Shown piece by piece: positions 1-11,626 of a DNA stretch of 64,000 nt. Under the pieces are notes generated by a model that worked only from the letters and a program-made list of their open reading frames with translations, made no database searches and had not been told where the DNA came from. Positions within the stretch are counted from its first letter, which is position 1; every line of letters begins with the position of its first letter. The stretch lies in the NCBI RefSeq assembly GCF_963378095.1, contig NZ_OY726397.1:2542001-2606000 (forward strand), read 5' to 3'. The DNA comes from Mycolicibacterium sp. MU0053. Lineage in GTDB: Bacteria > Actinomycetota > Actinomycetes > Mycobacteriales > Mycobacteriaceae. Made by a program: the position numbers and the translations under genes.

Positions 1-256
1 GGTGCGCGATCGCCGGCTCACCGACCCGGCCGAGCAGGATCGAGCACACCGTGATGCCCAGCTGCGCGCCGGCCAGCATCAGCGACAACTGCTCGCCGGC
101 CCGGATGACCGTCACGGCCCGCTTCTTGCCCTGCTCGGCGAGCGCCTCGAGGCGGTCGCGGCGCGCCGAGATCAGGGCGAACTCCGAACCAACGAAGAAT
201 GCGTTGGCCGCCAGCAGCACGATGGTCAACAGCACGCCGAACAGATCGCCGCCCAT
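1..256 (-). CDS. CNNM/HlyC-type membrane protein, N-terminal part only
   Basis: Reading leftwards from an ATG at 256, the frame runs off the window after 85 residues. It opens with a transmembrane segment ([20 protein letters not shown]), then FFVGSEFALISARRDRLEAL and AGAQLGITVCSILLGRVGEP. This is the start of the DUF21/CNNM transmembrane domain found in CorC/HlyC-type proteins, usually linked to Mg2+/Co2+ efflux or membrane maintenance. The next gene upstream is a paralogue with the same opening. The two are coupled, because the upstream TGA and this ATG share one base (TGATG). This is the position of M. tuberculosis Rv1841c. The CBS and C-terminal domains lie outside the window, so the exact transport role cannot be judged. 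Confidence 0.85.
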   Translation of the reverse strand, partial: MGGDLFGVLLTIVLLAANAFFVGSEFALISARRDRLEALAEQGKKRAVTVIRAGEQLSLMLAGAQLGITVCSILLGRVGEPAIAH

Positions 257-1620
257 CAGAGCGCTCCCCGCTCGGGGTCGCCGCGGCGGCCGATCTCGGT
301 CAGTTCCAGCTGGTCTATGCGGCGGCCGTCCATCGCGACCACGGTGGCCTGCCAGCTCACCGGCTCGTCATAGCCGCCGTCGGGATCGAAGGCACGCAAT
401 TCGACACTCTCGCCGTTCTCCGGGATGTGGCCCAGCTCGTCGAGGACCAGACCGCCGATCGTCTCGTAATCGCCGTCCGGGGCCCGGAACCCGGTGGCGG
501 CGGCCACCTCGTCGATGCGCAGCAGACCGGACACATGCCAGCCGCGGGCCGAGCGCATCACGTCGGGCGTCTCGTCGTCGTGTTCGTCCCGGACATCGCC
601 GACGATCTCTTCGATCATGTCCTCGACGGTGACCATGCCGGCGGTGCCGCCGTACTCGTCGACGACCAACGCGGTCTGCATACCGTTGGCCCGGATCTGC
701 GTCATGACGGCGTCGCCGTCGAGCGTGGAGGGCACCACCGCGACCGGCTGGGCCAGCGCCGCGAGCCGGGTGCTGGCCCGCACCGCCGGCGGTACCTCGA
801 ACACCTGCTTGACGTGCACGATGCCGATGGTTTCGTCGAGGTCGCCCTCGACGATCGGGAACCGGGAAAAGCCGGTCTCGGTCGCGGCGGTCACCAGGTC
901 GGCGACGGTGTCGTCGGCCTGCAGCGCCTCGATCTTCGACCGCGGGGTCATGAGCTCCTCGGCGCTGCGCTCCCCGAACCGCAGCGAGCGGTCGACCAGG
1001 GCCGCGGTGACCGCGTCCAGGGCGCCGCGGCGCGCGGAGGTCCGGACCAACGACACCAACTCCTGCGGGGAGCGGGCCGAGCGCAGTTCCTCGGCGGGTT
1101 CGATGCCCATCCGGCGCAGGATCCAGTTGGCCGTGCCGTTGGTTGCCTTGATCGCCGGGGCGAACAGCGCCGAGAACAGCATCTGCGGTCCCGCGCTGGC
1201 GCGTGCGGTGGGCACCGGCCGGGCCACCGCGAGGTTCTTGGGCACCAATTCGCCGTAGACCATCGACAGCGAGGTGGCGATCAACAGCGCCAGCGCCAGC
1301 GCGAGACCGCCGGCGACGCCGGCCGGCAGCCCCAGGGCGTCCAGCAGGGGACGCAGCAGCCGCGCCACCACCGGCTCGGCCAGGTAGCCGGTGGCCAAGG
1401 TGGTGATCGAAATGCCGAGTTGGGCGCCGGAAAGCTGAAACGACAGGGTGCGATGCGCCTTCTGCACGAACTTGTCGCGCCGGTCGCCGGTGCGGGCGTT
1501 CGCGTCGACGGTGCTGCGCTCGAGCGCGGTCAACGAGAATTCGGCCGCGACGAACAGCGCGGTCCCGGCGGTCAGGACCAGGATCGCCAGCACGCTGAGC
1601 GCGGTGAACCAGCCGCTCAT
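256..1620 (-). CDS. CNNM domain / CBS pair / CorC_HlyC membrane protein (Rv1842c-like)
   Basis: A 454-residue membrane protein. It starts with a DUF21/CNNM transmembrane region (TM near residues 5-27, then [12 protein letters not shown] and further hydrophobic segments to about residue 150). A CBS-domain pair follows ([17 protein letters not shown], then [19 protein letters not shown] and [20 protein letters not shown]), and a C-terminal CorC_HlyC domain ([19 protein letters not shown]) closes it. The family is associated with Mg2+/Co2+ homeostasis, and CBS pairs usually sense adenine nucleotides. The ATG at 1620 places the first TM segment immediately at the N-terminus. The gene is co-transcribed with its paralogue, sharing a base at 256. 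Synteny with Rv1842c is clear, and the substrate is not known. Confidence 0.9.
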   Translation of the reverse strand: MSGWFTALSVLAILVLTAGTALFVAAEFSLTALERSTVDANARTGDRRDKFVQKAHRTLSFQLSGAQLGISITTLATGYLAEPVVARLLRPLLDALGLPAGVAGGLALALALLIATSLSMVYGELVPKNLAVARPVPTARASAGPQMLFSALFAPAIKATNGTANWILRRMGIEPAEELRSARSPQELVSLVRTSARRGALDAVTAALVDRSLRFGERSAEELMTPRSKIEALQADDTVADLVTAATETGFSRFPIVEGDLDETIGIVHVKQVFEVPPAVRASTRLAALAQPVAVVPSTLDGDAVMTQIRANGMQTALVVDEYGGTAGMVTVEDMIEEIVGDVRDEHDDETPDVMRSARGWHVSGLLRIDEVAAATGFRAPDGDYETIGGLVLDELGHIPENGESVELRAFDPDGGYDEPVSWQATVVAMDGRRIDQLELTEIGRRGDPERGAL

Positions 1621-1956
1621 CGGGCGGACCCGCTTCGGACGCCGGGCCCACGGCCCGGCCGACTAGAGGACGGTTCTTCGGGTTCAGCGCTCGCGGACGA
1701 CGGCCGCGCTACCTGGAGGTCCCGCCCGTTCGGAGCGGCCTCGACGGGTGCCTGCGGCACGTGTTCCCTTTCGCTGCTCGGATGCTGACGCGCGCCGGAT
1801 GTCGCACGAGAACAACATCTTAGCGGGACCGTCGGGTTCCCGATGGCGGCAGCGGCCGATCTGGCCGCACTACGAAGGCCAGCCTAAGCTACGTGGTAGA
1901 TTCGCCGCGATCACCGACGCCCTCATTCCCTACGCGAATTGGCAGGTTGAGAACGT
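1621..1956. other. 336-bp divergent intergenic region, no gene seen
   Basis: This gap separates the leftward CNNM pair from the rightward iron-transporter operon. No open frame here looks like mycobacterial coding sequence. The right end holds an imperfect IdeR-type sequence at 1874..1892 and a TAGATT hexamer at 1897..1902 that could be a -10 for the downstream operon. Apart from these promoter-like elements I see no repeat or RNA gene. Confidence 0.6.
1874..1892 (+). promoter_or_regulatory. weak IdeR-like box before the fbp-type iron operon
   Basis: The 19-mer GAAGGCCAGCCTAAGCTAC matches 12 of 19 positions of the mycobacterial IdeR box (TTAGGTTAGGCTAACCTAA), mostly in the centre and right half. 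It lies four bases upstream of a TAGATT hexamer (1897..1902) and about 65 bases before the lipoprotein start, where an iron-repressor operator over the core promoter would be expected. The match is poor, so the assignment rests largely on the iron-transport function downstream. Confidence 0.35.
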
Positions 1957-3021
1957 ATGGCTATATCCAGATCGACATTTGCCGCCGGTTTCGCGGCGAT
2001 CGCGATGCTCGCGATGAGCGCCTGCGGCGGCGGAACGGAATCGGAGCCCGCGGCGACCGAGACCACCACCGGCGCCACCGAGGCCGAAGAGCAGAAGGTC
2101 GTCGTCTATTCGGGTCGCAGCGAGGACCTGGTCGCGCCGCTGCTCGAGCAGTTCACCAGCGATACCGGCATCGACGTCGAGGTGCGCTATGCGGGCTCGG
2201 GCGAGTTGGCCGCGCAGCTGATCACCGAGGGCGATCAGTCCCCGGCCGATGTGTTCTTCTCGCAGGACGCCGGCGCGTTGGGTGCGGTGTCCAACGCCGG
2301 GCTGTTCGCGCCGATCGCGGCCGACACGCTGGCCGCGGTGCCCACCGAGTACTCCGCGGCCGACGGCACCTGGGTCGGGGTGTCCGGGCGCGCCCGGGTG
2401 ATCGTCTACAACCCGGAATTGGCGCCGACTCCGCCCGACACCATCGACGGCCTGCTGGCACCGGAGTGGAAGGGGCAGATCGGCTTCGCCCCCAGCAACG
2501 CATCGTGGCAGTCGTTCGTCACCGCCCTGCGCGTGCTGCGCGGCGAGGACGGCGCCGCCGAGTGGCTGCGCGCGTTCAAGGCGCAGGATCCGCGGCCCTA
2601 CGAGGGCAACGGTGCGGTGCGCGACGCGGTGGACTCCGGTCAGGTCGCGCTCGGGCTGGTCAACCACTACTACCTGTACGAGCTGATCGAGAGCAAGGGC
2701 GCCGACAACGTGGTGGCCCAGAACCAGTTCATGGCCCCGGCCGATCCCGGCGGTCTGGTCAACGTGGCCGGTGTGGGGGTGCTGAAGTCCGCCCCGAATC
2801 CCGATGCCGCGCAAGAGTTTGCGGCCTATCTGGTGGGGGAGTCCGCGCAGAAGTTCTTTGCCACCGAGACCGCGGAGTACCCGCTGATCGCCGGGGTGGA
2901 GCCGGGCAGTGAGATGCCGCCGCTGGCGGATCTGGACCCGCCGGCCGTGGACCTCTCGTCGCTCGATGACCTCGAAGCCACTCAGCAGCTGCTGGTGGAG
3001 ACCGGTCTGCTGACAAACTGA
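1957..3021 (+). CDS. Fe3+ ABC transporter substrate-binding lipoprotein (FbpA-like)
   Basis: A 354-residue extracytoplasmic solute-binding protein of the FbpA/FutA ferric-iron family. The N-terminus is a lipoprotein signal: hydrophobic residues 7-22 (FAAGFAAIAMLAMSA), then Cys23 followed by GGG. The mature part begins with KVVVYSGRSEDLVAPLLEQF, the typical opening of type II iron-binding proteins. The paired tyrosines in NHYY (residues 236-239) match the iron-coordinating Tyr pair of FbpA. It should deliver ferric iron to the permease and ATPase encoded directly downstream. The ATG at 1957 gives a full signal peptide. The operon stands between the counterparts of Rv1842c and Rv1843c, which are adjacent in M. 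tuberculosis, so it is an insertion relative to that genome. Confidence 0.9.
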   Translation: MAISRSTFAAGFAAIAMLAMSACGGGTESEPAATETTTGATEAEEQKVVVYSGRSEDLVAPLLEQFTSDTGIDVEVRYAGSGELAAQLITEGDQSPADVFFSQDAGALGAVSNAGLFAPIAADTLAAVPTEYSAADGTWVGVSGRARVIVYNPELAPTPPDTIDGLLAPEWKGQIGFAPSNASWQSFVTALRVLRGEDGAAEWLRAFKAQDPRPYEGNGAVRDAVDSGQVALGLVNHYYLYELIESKGADNVVAQNQFMAPADPGGLVNVAGVGVLKSAPNPDAAQEFAAYLVGESAQKFFATETAEYPLIAGVEPGSEMPPLADLDPPAVDLSSLDDLEATQQLLVETGLLTN

Positions 3022-4575
3022 CAGCGTTACCTCAGGACTCGGTCCTGACCGAGTCGCGCCACCGGCCGCCGGCAGCTCTGCTGCTGGCGGCCGCTGTCGT
3101 GGTGGCGGCCACCTTCATCCCGTTGTTCTATCTGGGCGAACGGGCCTTCGAGCGCGGCCTGGCGTTCGTGATCGACGAATTGTTGCAGCCGCGCACCGCG
3201 GACCTGATCGCCCGCTCGACGGTGTTGGTCGTCGTCGTCACCGCGGCCGCGGTGGTGTTCGGGGTCGGCCTGGCCGTGCTGGTGACCCGCACCGACGTGC
3301 GCGGTCGGCGGGCGCTGGCGGTGGCGCTCACGTTGCCGCTGGCGATGCCGAGTTATCTGCTGGCGTTCCTGTGGGTTTCGCTGTTCCCGAAGATCGGCGG
3401 GCTGTGGGGGTCGGCGTTGGTGCTGACGTTGGTCAGCTACCCGCTGGTGTTCCTGACCACGACCGCCGCGCTGGCCCGGGTGGACCCCGCCCAGGAGGAG
3501 GTGGCGCGCTCGCTGGGCCACAGCGGCGCGTCGGTGTTGTTCCGGGTCACGCTGCGCCAGGCCCGCGCGGCGATCACCGCCGGTGCCCTGCTGGTGGCGC
3601 TGTATGTGCTCAGCGACTTCGGCGCGGTGGCGGCGATGCGCTACGAGGCGTTCACCTGGGTGATCTACGGGGCCTACCGGTCCGGGTTCAACCCGGCCCG
3701 GGCCGCGGTGTTGTCGCTGCTGCTGCTGGTGTTCGCGCTGGCGTTGGTCGTTGCCGAGCGGTGGGTGCGCGGTCAGGCCGCGGCCCGCGTCGGTTCGGGC
3801 ACGCCGCGGCCGGCCCCGGTGAGTCGGCTGGGACGCTGGCAGCCCGTCGCGTTGGCCCCGGCGCTCGTGGTTCTGGTTGCGGCCCTGGTCATTCCGCTGT
3901 ACTCGTTGTCGCGGTGGTTGACGGTCGGCGGTCTGCGCTGGAACGGTCGGCAGTGGCTCGACGCCCTGCAGGCGACGGTGTGGCTGTCGCTGGCCGCGGC
4001 GTTGGTCACCACCGTGGCGGCCCTGCCGCTGGGGGTGCTGGCGGCCCGGTACCGGACCCGAGCGGCGCGACTGCTGGAAAGCGCCAGTTACGTGGCCCAC
4101 GGACTGCCGGGCATCGTCATCGCGATCTCGATGGTGTCGGTCGGTGTGCTGCTGCTGCGGCCGATCTATCAACGGGAACCCCTGCTGATCCTGGCGTACG
4201 CGGTGTTGTTCATCCCGCTGGCGGTCGGGTCGGTGCGCGCGGCCGTCGAGTCCACTCCGCTGCGCACCGAGGAGGTGGCCCGATCGCTGGGCCGGTCACC
4301 GTTGCGCGCCTTTGCCACCGTGACCGCGCACGCGGCCGCCCCGGGGATCGCCGCCGGTGCGGCGCTGGTCCTGCTGACCTGTATGAAAGAGCTGCCGGTG
4401 ACGTTGTTGCTGCACCCGACGGGAACTCAGACGCTGGCCACCCGGCTGTGGGGGCACAGCTTCGTCAGTGACTACTCCAGCGCTGCGCCGTACGCGGTGG
4501 CGCTGCTGATCTTCGCCGCGATACCGACTGCCCTGCTCGGACTGTGGACCACCGGTCCCGGACGGGAGGTCGGCA

Positions 4576-4583
<8 letters not shown>
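3018..4583 (+). CDS. Fe3+ ABC transporter permease, two fused membrane domains (FbpB-like)
   Basis: A fused permease with about twelve TM helices in two homologous halves. Each half carries an EAA-type loop: EVARSLGHSGASVLFRVTLR in the first and EEVARSLGRSPLRAFATVTA in the second. This is the FbpB arrangement of ferric-iron importers. The start is unusual. The first in-frame ATG/GTG/TTG is a GTG at 3099, which would cut into the first TM helix. The frame is open back to a CTG at 3018 that overlaps the binding-protein stop (CTGA), giving about 521 residues with an intact first helix. I prefer the CTG but am not sure of it. The downstream ATPase gene overlaps by 8 bases, so the three genes form one operon. 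Confidence 0.85.
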
Positions 4584-8531
<3,948 letters not shown>

Positions 8532-8582
8532 GGAACACCTTTCGAATGTGGGTGACGCAAAATTCCGAACCGCTCCCGGCGG

Positions 8583-9533
8583 TCAGCCGGTGAGCAAACG
8601 ACGCAGTTCAGTCAACCAGGGCACCGCGACGGCGATGGTGGGCACCACCAGGACGGCGGCGGCGCTGACGTAGGCGGCGACGGCCAGTGCGGCGCTGTTG
8701 GGCCGGCCCGCCAGCCGACGCACCCGCACCAACGTGGTGGGGCCGCTGGCCGACATGGCGCCGGACGGTATGTGGCCGCCCGCACACGCGACCAACGCCC
8801 GGCCCAGGGGAGTGGGCCCGGTCCGGCGCACTGCGGCGTCGTCGGCGAGCAACTCGATCAACAGCCGCACCGCGTCGAGCGCGCTGCGACTGCGCACGAA
8901 GCGCGGGAAGGCGGCGTGTACGGCGGTGAAGGCCTCGAGCACCAGGTCGTGGCGGGCGCGCAGGTGGGCACCCTCGTGCGCGAGGATCGCGGTGACCTCG
9001 GAGTCGTCGAGTTCGTTCAGCGTGCCCTCGCTGACCACGACCCGGCTGCGGACACCCGGCAGGCAGTACGCCAGCGGCTGGGCGATCTCGAGGATGCGCA
9101 ACTCACCCGCCCGTGCCCCGGCGCGGGCCACGGGCGATTCATGAGTGATGCCAAGCAGATCCACCAGCATCCGGTGGTGGGCGCGGCGGCGCCGGGTCGC
9201 GATGGCGACTCCGATGATCGACACCATCAGGCGTGCCCCGACCAACAACGTGATCGCGAACGATGCCACATAGAGCAGCCACAACGGCCAGCCCAGGCGG
9301 TTGATTTCGGCGGTGATCGAGCGCACCGGCCGCCCGTCGGCGCCCACTTCCAGCAGGCGGCTGGCGACGGCGATACCGGCGCTGAAGGTGGACAGGACGG
9401 CGGCGATCGCGATCGCCTGCCACAGCACCACCGCGGCCCGCGGTGCGCGCAACGGCCACTGCGCCCGTGCCAGCGCGGCCGGCACGGGACCGACCAGCAG
9501 CACTGCTAGAAGAGCAAAGGCCAGCGCGGACAC
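8583..9533 (-). CDS. blaR: M56-family membrane metalloprotease, BlaR-like (Rv1845c)
   Basis: A 316-residue membrane protein with TM segments near residues 1-20, 35-55 and 85-115, and one near the C-terminus. It has the zinc-protease motif HEGAH around residue 187 (ILAHEGAHLRARHD). This is the M56 peptidase core of BlaR/MecR without the penicillin-binding sensor domain. It follows blaI by 14 bases and is surely co-transcribed with it. In M. tuberculosis the Rv1846c-Rv1845c pair controls beta-lactamase and respiratory genes, the protease removing BlaI in response to a signal. The start is a GTG at 9533. What signal the protease detects without a sensor domain cannot be read from the sequence. 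Confidence 0.88.
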   Translation of the reverse strand: MSALAFALLAVLLVGPVPAALARAQWPLRAPRAAVVLWQAIAIAAVLSTFSAGIAVASRLLEVGADGRPVRSITAEINRLGWPLWLLYVASFAITLLVGARLMVSIIGVAIATRRRRAHHRMLVDLLGITHESPVARAGARAGELRILEIAQPLAYCLPGVRSRVVVSEGTLNELDDSEVTAILAHEGAHLRARHDLVLEAFTAVHAAFPRFVRSRSALDAVRLLIELLADDAAVRRTGPTPLGRALVACAGGHIPSGAMSASGPTTLVRVRRLAGRPNSAALAVAAYVSAAAVLVVPTIAVAVPWLTELRRLLTG

Positions 9534-9547
9534 GCTGACAGTCTCTC

Positions 9548-9964
9548 TCAGCCCGAGGTCGTTTCGCCAGCTGAGCCTGTCACGCCGTGTTTCGCTTCCA
9601 ATTCGGCGAGCGCGCGCCGCAGCGCGTCGGCCTCGTCGACGCCGACGCGTTCGACGAAGTGCACCAGTGCCGCCTGCCGGCCGCCGCTGTCGGAGGCCTG
9701 ATCCAACGCATCGACCATCAGTCCGGCCACCAGTTCATCGCGCCCATGGCGGGGCGCGTAGCGGTGGGCGCGGTCGTCGCGATGCTGAACCACGAGGTGT
9801 TTCTTGGCGAGCCGCTGCAGCACCGTCATCACGGTGGTGTAGGCGAGGTCTCGGTGTGCGCACAGTTCCTCATGCACCTGGCGCACTGTTTGCGGCTCAG
9901 ACGCGGACCACAGGCAGTCCATGACCGCCTGCTCGAGTTCTCCTAAACGCGCCACTTTCGCCAT
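9548..9964 (-). CDS. blaI: BlaI/MecI-family transcriptional repressor
   Basis: A 138-residue winged-helix repressor, the same length as M. tuberculosis BlaI (Rv1846c). It opens with MAKVARLGELEQAVMDCLWS, has the recognition-helix region DLAYTTVMTVLQRLAKKHLV, and ends in a helical dimerisation domain that includes FVERVGVDEADALRRAL. BlaI binds dyad operators, including its own promoter, and is cleaved when its M56 partner is activated. The ATG at 9964 fits the family length; open frame further upstream is not similar. GGAG lies 11 bases before the ATG. A candidate autoregulatory operator sits at 10009..10025. Confidence 0.93.
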   Translation of the reverse strand: MAKVARLGELEQAVMDCLWSASEPQTVRQVHEELCAHRDLAYTTVMTVLQRLAKKHLVVQHRDDRAHRYAPRHGRDELVAGLMVDALDQASDSGGRQAALVHFVERVGVDEADALRRALAELEAKHGVTGSAGETTSG

Positions 9965-10008
9965 GATCCGTTCGTCTCCGTCAGCGATGCCGTTAGCGTA
10001 CCTGCGTT

Positions 10009-10025
10009 TACTACCCAGCGTCGTA
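10009..10025. promoter_or_regulatory. candidate BlaI operator
   Basis: TACTAC at 10009..10014 faces GTCGTA at 10020..10025 across five bases, with five of six arm positions complementary. TACTAC...GTAGTA-type dyads are characteristic of BlaI/MecI operators, and the site lies 45 bases upstream of the blaI ATG, where autorepression would act. The spacing is one base longer than the classic 16-bp dyad, so this remains a suggestion. Confidence 0.35.
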
Positions 10026-10177
10026 TGTGTGTCCCGGTTGCCGCGGACGGCAGCCGCAGAAGAAACCGGCGGGACCGCGGAAAGGCGGCTTGTCCAGGTA
10101 ATACTGTCGGCCATCCGGGTCGCAGCTCCTTCGTGTGAGAGCGGTCACAGGTTTGCACCGCGGGCCGCACGTGCTTT

Positions 10178-10196
10178 TATGGTTAGGCTTACCTAA
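10178..10196 (+). promoter_or_regulatory. IdeR box before the FhuF-like gene
   Basis: TATGGTTAGGCTTACCTAA matches 18 of 19 positions of the degenerate IdeR consensus TWAGGTWAGSCTWACCTWA, and the dyad continues outward as TGGTTAGG...CCTAACCA. It ends 18 bases before the GTG of the downstream gene, so iron-bound IdeR should block initiation directly. This is the best IdeR box in the window. Confidence 0.88.
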
Positions 10197-10214
10197 CCAT
10201 ATGAAGGAGGTGCT

Positions 10215-11036
10215 GTGACCGCTGTAGTCGACGACCCGCTGATCGCGGGGATGGAGATCCGCTGCGTACTGCCGCTCCATGAGTCCAGCCGCCGGCTCCG
10301 GAACCTGTACCCGGAGTGCCCGCGGGTCTACGGCGTCGCCGTGATGGCCGATGTGTCCAGGCGACGGTGGTGGCCGCTGGCCTCGGCGCTCAACGGCGAG
10401 CGCCTCGAGCTGATGTTCCACGCCGCTGCCATGGAGATGGACAGTCGCACCGCGGCCGCGCAGCAGCTGGCCGCCACCCTGGCCCACGCGGTGATCGGCC
10501 GTGTGGTGGCGCTGGTGGTGCTGGAGGGCCGGGCCTGGGACACCGGGCTGGAAAACCTGTGGGTGCACGTCGATTCCGAGGGCGCCATCGACTGGCTGGG
10601 CGTGGTGGATCCGACGCTGCGGGTGTTGCCCGAGGATCCGTGTGCGGGAACCGTCCGCCCGGCCGAAGGCGTGGTGGAGCTGCCCAGCGAGGCCGCCTTG
10701 GCCACCTGGATCGCCCATCGCTGCCATCGCACCCTGGCGCCGCTGTTCGCCCGGTTGCACCGCGTCAGCGGTGGCGCGGTCAGCGTCGCCGCGATGTGGC
10801 ACACCGTGGGCACCGCGATCGTGGTCGCGGCCACCCAGGTGCCGCAGCTGGCCGGCTCGAGCGAGGTCGTCGGGATGCGACGCGGGCAGGCCGTATTGGA
10901 CGCGCTGGTGGGCTTCGGGCTGCCGGTGCGCGGCCAGTCGGCGTTGCGGGGAACCGCGGCCGTTCAGCGCCGCCAGTTTCGCGACCTCGGTCGGCGGGAA
11001 GGTCTTGCGAAATTAGGGCAGCCTTGCCTATCCTGA
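10215..11036 (+). CDS. IdeR-controlled FhuF-like protein (possible siderophore-iron reductase)
   Basis: A 273-residue cytosolic protein. The ribosome site is strong (AAGGAGG, 5 bases before GTG 10215) and a near-perfect IdeR box precedes it. Its pattern resembles the FhuF family of ferric-siderophore reductases: an N-terminal alpha/beta region, then WIAHRCHRTLAPLFARLHRV and the conserved-looking VAAMWHTVGTAIVVAATQ around residue 195. FhuF proteins end in a Cys-Cys...Cys-x2-Cys motif for a [2Fe-2S] cluster. That motif is absent here, and the tail is basic and ends GQPCLS. Neither other reading frame restores it, so this is a shortened or divergent member and electron transfer is uncertain. The last codons overlap the promoter and IdeR box of the small RNA gene downstream. 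M. tuberculosis has no gene here. Confidence 0.7.
   Translation: MTAVVDDPLIAGMEIRCVLPLHESSRRLRNLYPECPRVYGVAVMADVSRRRWWPLASALNGERLELMFHAAAMEMDSRTAAAQQLAATLAHAVIGRVVALVVLEGRAWDTGLENLWVHVDSEGAIDWLGVVDPTLRVLPEDPCAGTVRPAEGVVELPSEAALATWIAHRCHRTLAPLFARLHRVSGGAVSVAAMWHTVGTAIVVAATQVPQLAGSSEVVGMRRGQAVLDALVGFGLPVRGQSALRGTAAVQRRQFRDLGRREGLAKLGQPCLS
11005..11034 (+). promoter_or_regulatory. mrsI promoter with embedded IdeR box
   Basis: TTGCGA (11005..11010) and TATCCT (11029..11034), 18 bases apart, form a good housekeeping promoter. Between them, TTAGGGCAGCCTTGCCTAT (11013..11031) matches 15 of 19 positions of the IdeR consensus, so bound IdeR would cover the space between -35 and -10. The predicted start is A11042. 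The promoter lies inside the last codons of the FhuF-like gene. Confidence 0.75.
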
Positions 11037-11041
11037 TCACC

Positions 11042-11137
11042 ATGAGCTAACGGACCGCGCCGGAGTCCTGAGGGCTGCAGAGACCCCCGGTCCATCGAAG
11101 GCGAGCCCCGTGCCACTTGTGGCGCGGGGCTCGCCGC
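11042..11137 (+). ncRNA. mrsI: MrsI-like iron-sparing small RNA
   Basis: No protein is encoded between the FhuF-like gene and the thioesterase. The segment instead has its own IdeR-covered promoter, an arm pair GGACCG/CGGTCC (11052..11057 with 11088..11093) enclosing a 30-nt loop, and a long terminal hairpin at 11100..11135. In M. tuberculosis the iron-responsive sRNA MrsI (ncRv11846) is encoded between Rv1846c (blaI) and Rv1847, which is exactly this position, and it is repressed by IdeR. MrsI is induced by iron starvation and represses non-essential iron proteins, including bfrA. Residues 11060..11077 are complementary to the bfrA leader at 55141..55159. I assign it by position, promoter and structure, without an alignment. 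Confidence 0.8.
11100..11135 (+). terminator. intrinsic terminator hairpin of mrsI
   Basis: GGCGAGCCCCG (11100..11110) pairs perfectly with CGGGGCTCGCC (11125..11135). Inside, GCCAC (11112..11116) pairs with GTGGC (11119..11123), so the stem can reach 16-17 pairs including a T-G pair. There is no T-run after it (GCATTCC), which is common in mycobacterial terminators. It may also protect the RNA 3' end. Confidence 0.8.
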
Positions 11138-11168
11138 ATTCCGGGACGGCACGGTGTAGACAAGAACG

Positions 11169-11579
11169 GTGCAACAATCACCCGCAGGGTTCCCGGACGG
11201 TTACGGGTCACCCTTTGACAACGAACTGGGCCTGGTCTTCACCGATGTCACGCCCGACGGAATCTCGGCGCAACTCGAGGTGAAGCCGACGCTGCTGCAA
11301 CCGATGGGCATCGTGCACGGCGGGGTTTACTGCGCGATCGTCGAGTCCGTCGCGAGCACCTCGGCGTTCGTGTGGCTGGCCGAACACGGCGGCGGCAACG
11401 TCGTCGGCGTCAACAACAACACCGACTTCCTGCGCGCCATCTCCGCGGGCACGGTCTACGCGGAATCCGAACCGCTGCACCGGGGCCGACGTCAGCAGCT
11501 GTGGATCGTGACCATCCGCGACGAAAAAGACCGGGTGGTCGCGCGCGGTCAGGTCCGGTTGCAGAACCTCGACGGCTGA
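11169..11579 (+). CDS. PaaI-type hotdog-fold thioesterase (Rv1847-like)
   Basis: A 136-residue single hotdog-domain protein, close in size to M. tuberculosis Rv1847. The catalytic-loop motif [17 protein letters not shown] (about residues 50-66) is that of the PaaI/YbgC-type acyl-CoA thioesterases, in which the glycine-rich turn and the following helix hold the thioester. The C-terminal strand region ([20 protein letters not shown]) completes the fold. The start is the GTG at 11169. It lies directly upstream of ureA in the same order as Rv1847-Rv1848, and a shared transcript is possible although no functional link to urease is known. The natural acyl substrate cannot be predicted. Confidence 0.85.
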   Translation: MQQSPAGFPDGYGSPFDNELGLVFTDVTPDGISAQLEVKPTLLQPMGIVHGGVYCAIVESVASTSAFVWLAEHGGGNVVGVNNNTDFLRAISAGTVYAESEPLHRGRRQQLWIVTIRDEKDRVVARGQVRLQNLDG

Positions 11580-11626
11580 CGCGTGCGTGCTGCCGGATGC
11601 GTTCGGCCGTGGCAGTATTCCCCGTT

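Noticed and set aside
1748..2017. Possible small gene upstream of the iron operon
   Set aside because: It has no SD, overlaps the clear binding-protein start and encodes a low-complexity Arg-rich peptide.
10900..11036. Frameshift hiding the missing FhuF cysteine motif
   Set aside because: I read the other two frames to 11050; neither encodes a Cys-Cys...Cys-x2-Cys pattern, so a single indel does not explain the absence.
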